From positions 1,051,001 to 1,115,000 of the forward strand of contig JAUPFP010000010.1 in assembly GCA_036925085.1 (NCBI GenBank): a stretch of 64,000 nucleotides of DNA. The letters are read 5' to 3'. This DNA is from Brachycybe producta (taxonomy: Eukaryota > Arthropoda > Diplopoda > Playtdesmida > Andrognathidae). This document shows, in pieces, positions 62,721 to 64,000 of the stretch; position 1 is the stretch's first letter, and each line of letters starts with the position of its first letter. The notes beneath the pieces were generated by a model, which did no database searches, had not been told where the DNA came from, and saw nothing but the letters and a program-made list of their open reading frames with translations. A program made the translations under genes and the position numbers.

Positions 62721-63112
62721 GTGGGGTAACCCGTCATAAATGACGGGAGCAAAATTCATAAGCAGTTGTGCGCATGCGCGTCGTTTTTTCCTTTTTTTTA
62801 CTCCTTTCATTTCAATTTCAGTCACCCCTTCCCACTTTTCTCTCTCCCCTTCTACACTTTCCAACCTTTTCCCCCTCACCCCTCCCACTTTTCTCTCTCC
62901 CCTTCTACACTTTCCCCTCACCCCCTCCCACTTTTCTCTCTCTCTCTCCCCCTTCTACACTTTCCAAAGGAAGAGTTCAACATATAGTTGACCTTGAGAA
63001 AAAAAAAAACGGTTCATTTATTCAAATTTATATAAATTCCGACGTGCTTCAAGGGTTTTGTACAGTGTTACTCCACACACACACACAGACCTGGGATATT
63101 ATATATATAATA
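62721..63112 (+). mobile_element. Interspersed repeat R3, copy 2 (plus orientation)
   Basis: It begins GTGGGGTAACCCGTCATAAA and carries GTGCGCATGCGCG. The polypyrimidine block is expanded into about three units of CCCACTTTTCTCTCTCCCC / TTCTACACTTTCC. CATATAGTTGACCTTGAG, a CA microsatellite and CTGGGATATTATATATA follow. Several overlapping ORFs here are repeat artefacts. Confidence 0.88.
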
Positions 63113-63169
63113 ATGCTTTCATCATTTCATAAGTTACTTCCAACAACAAACAACAAAAAAAAACTGTTC

Positions 63170-63455
63170 TTAAGGTGGTTTTAAAGTGTAAACGGGGGCC
63201 TCTCAAACTATGATTAATTCTCTTTTTCAGGTGTAAGATGAAAAAAAAAACTTGAACGACCTTTAGAAACTAGAAGGGTAGCTCAATCATTTAAGGGTAT
63301 TTTCCATGTTGATATCTTTTTTTTTTGTTTTAAAAAATAAGCTTTTTATGAAAGATATCAACATGAAAATACTATTAAGTGATTCAGTGTTACCGTTCTA
63401 GTTTCTAACACGACTTCAATTTGCTCTTCGTAAACTGCAAAATAACCAAAAGAGT
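63170..63455. mobile_element. Palindromic repeat R1
   Basis: The outer GGTTTTAAAGTGTAAACGGG is followed by TTTAGAAACTAGAAGGGTAG and later the inverse GTTCTAGTTTCTAACACG. The remainder to 64000 shows TA-rich sequence, a CCCT microsatellite near 63.9 kb and no gene. Confidence 0.8.
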
Positions 63456-64000
63456 TTTGAAACTCAGCTAGCTAACTAGCTAGCTGTTCATGAAAGATTT
63501 TAGGTCAGTTATATAAAATGTTAAAACCTAAAAGCAATATTATGAAAGACATTAAATGAAAATAACAAATGACTGGCTTATTGTAAGTAGAGAGAAAAAT
63601 GGCTTATGAAATATGACAGGTATTAACATACTAGTGAGGAGAGCTGCTTATTTTAATGATAAAAATGAAAATATCGTCTTCTTTTGAGGTGCGTTTTGAA
63701 ATCGTAAATTCATAAACAAATAAGTACCAACCAAAAAAAAAAAAATGACACATGTGTGAAAATTACACATCGTCGTCATTACAGGAAAACTTCCGGTTTC
63801 GAATTTTTCAAACAATCTAAACTAGAAAGAAAGTCTACAAAACAAAAATAAAGAGGGATTTAAAACAAAAATGTTACAGGAAGTCCGTGTCCCTCCCTCC
63901 CTCCCTCCCTTTTTCATTCCCCTTAGTGACCTAACCTCAACTGACCTCATCCAATGTGTTTGAAATAAGTTCAAATAACTTCAAAATTCGACTGAGAAGA

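Noticed and set aside
62740-63184. Overlapping ORFs starting MTGAKF
   Set aside because: The same peptide start appears in the inverted R3 copy near 29.4 kb; these are repeat-derived pyrimidine-tract translations.

Overview
This is nuclear DNA from an invertebrate animal. The genes have many short GT-AG introns, the sequence is AT-rich, and palindromic transposon relics lie between and inside the genes. There are no bacterial or viral features. Three points argue against a vertebrate: a gustatory-receptor-like chemoreceptor, a tandem AA15 polysaccharide-monooxygenase array, and small introns of ancestral type. I cannot assign a phylum; a marine, intron-rich lineage such as a lophotrochozoan is only a guess.

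Layout. 1-7.3 kb: intergenic, repeat-rich, one doubtful ORF. 7.4-12.5 kb (+): a PLD3/PLD4-type phospholipase D/exonuclease, nine exons. 14.3-16.9 kb (+): a seven-transmembrane GRL chemoreceptor, four exons. 20.1-33.3 kb (-): an SLC38A11-type amino-acid transporter, 14 exons with a 6.9-kb first intron. 35.4-38.1 kb (-): gamma-tubulin, 11 exons. 39.0-45.9 kb (-): four tandem AA15 LPMO units, two intact and two decayed. 46.3-49.2 kb (-): a TFB2M-like mitochondrial transcription factor. 50.7-57.0 kb (+): a 13-exon gene whose predicted 1,429-residue product combines acidic region, MBD, PHD, F-box and LRRs. 58.6-58.8 kb (-): a 54-codon mitoregulin-like microprotein. 61.2-62.3 kb (+): a serine-rich exon of a gene that probably runs out of the window.

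Exon chains were built by hand from splice sites, reading-phase agreement and remembered family sequences. For PLD3, GRL, SLC38A11, gamma-tubulin, two LPMOs and the MBD gene the summed exon lengths stay in frame from start to stop. The TFB2M model has a 1-nt junction problem, and one LPMO carries several indels.

The genes do not form one pathway. The shared biology is limited: the LPMOs are secreted enzymes for chitin or cellulose, PLD3 is lysosomal, TFB2M and mitoregulin are mitochondrial, and the MBD protein probably links methylated DNA to SCF ubiquitin ligase. The most interesting items are the MBD-PHD-F-box-LRR architecture, the mitoregulin homologue, the GRL with its diagnostic introns, the LPMO array with its two decayed units, and a palindromic element present about 13 times.
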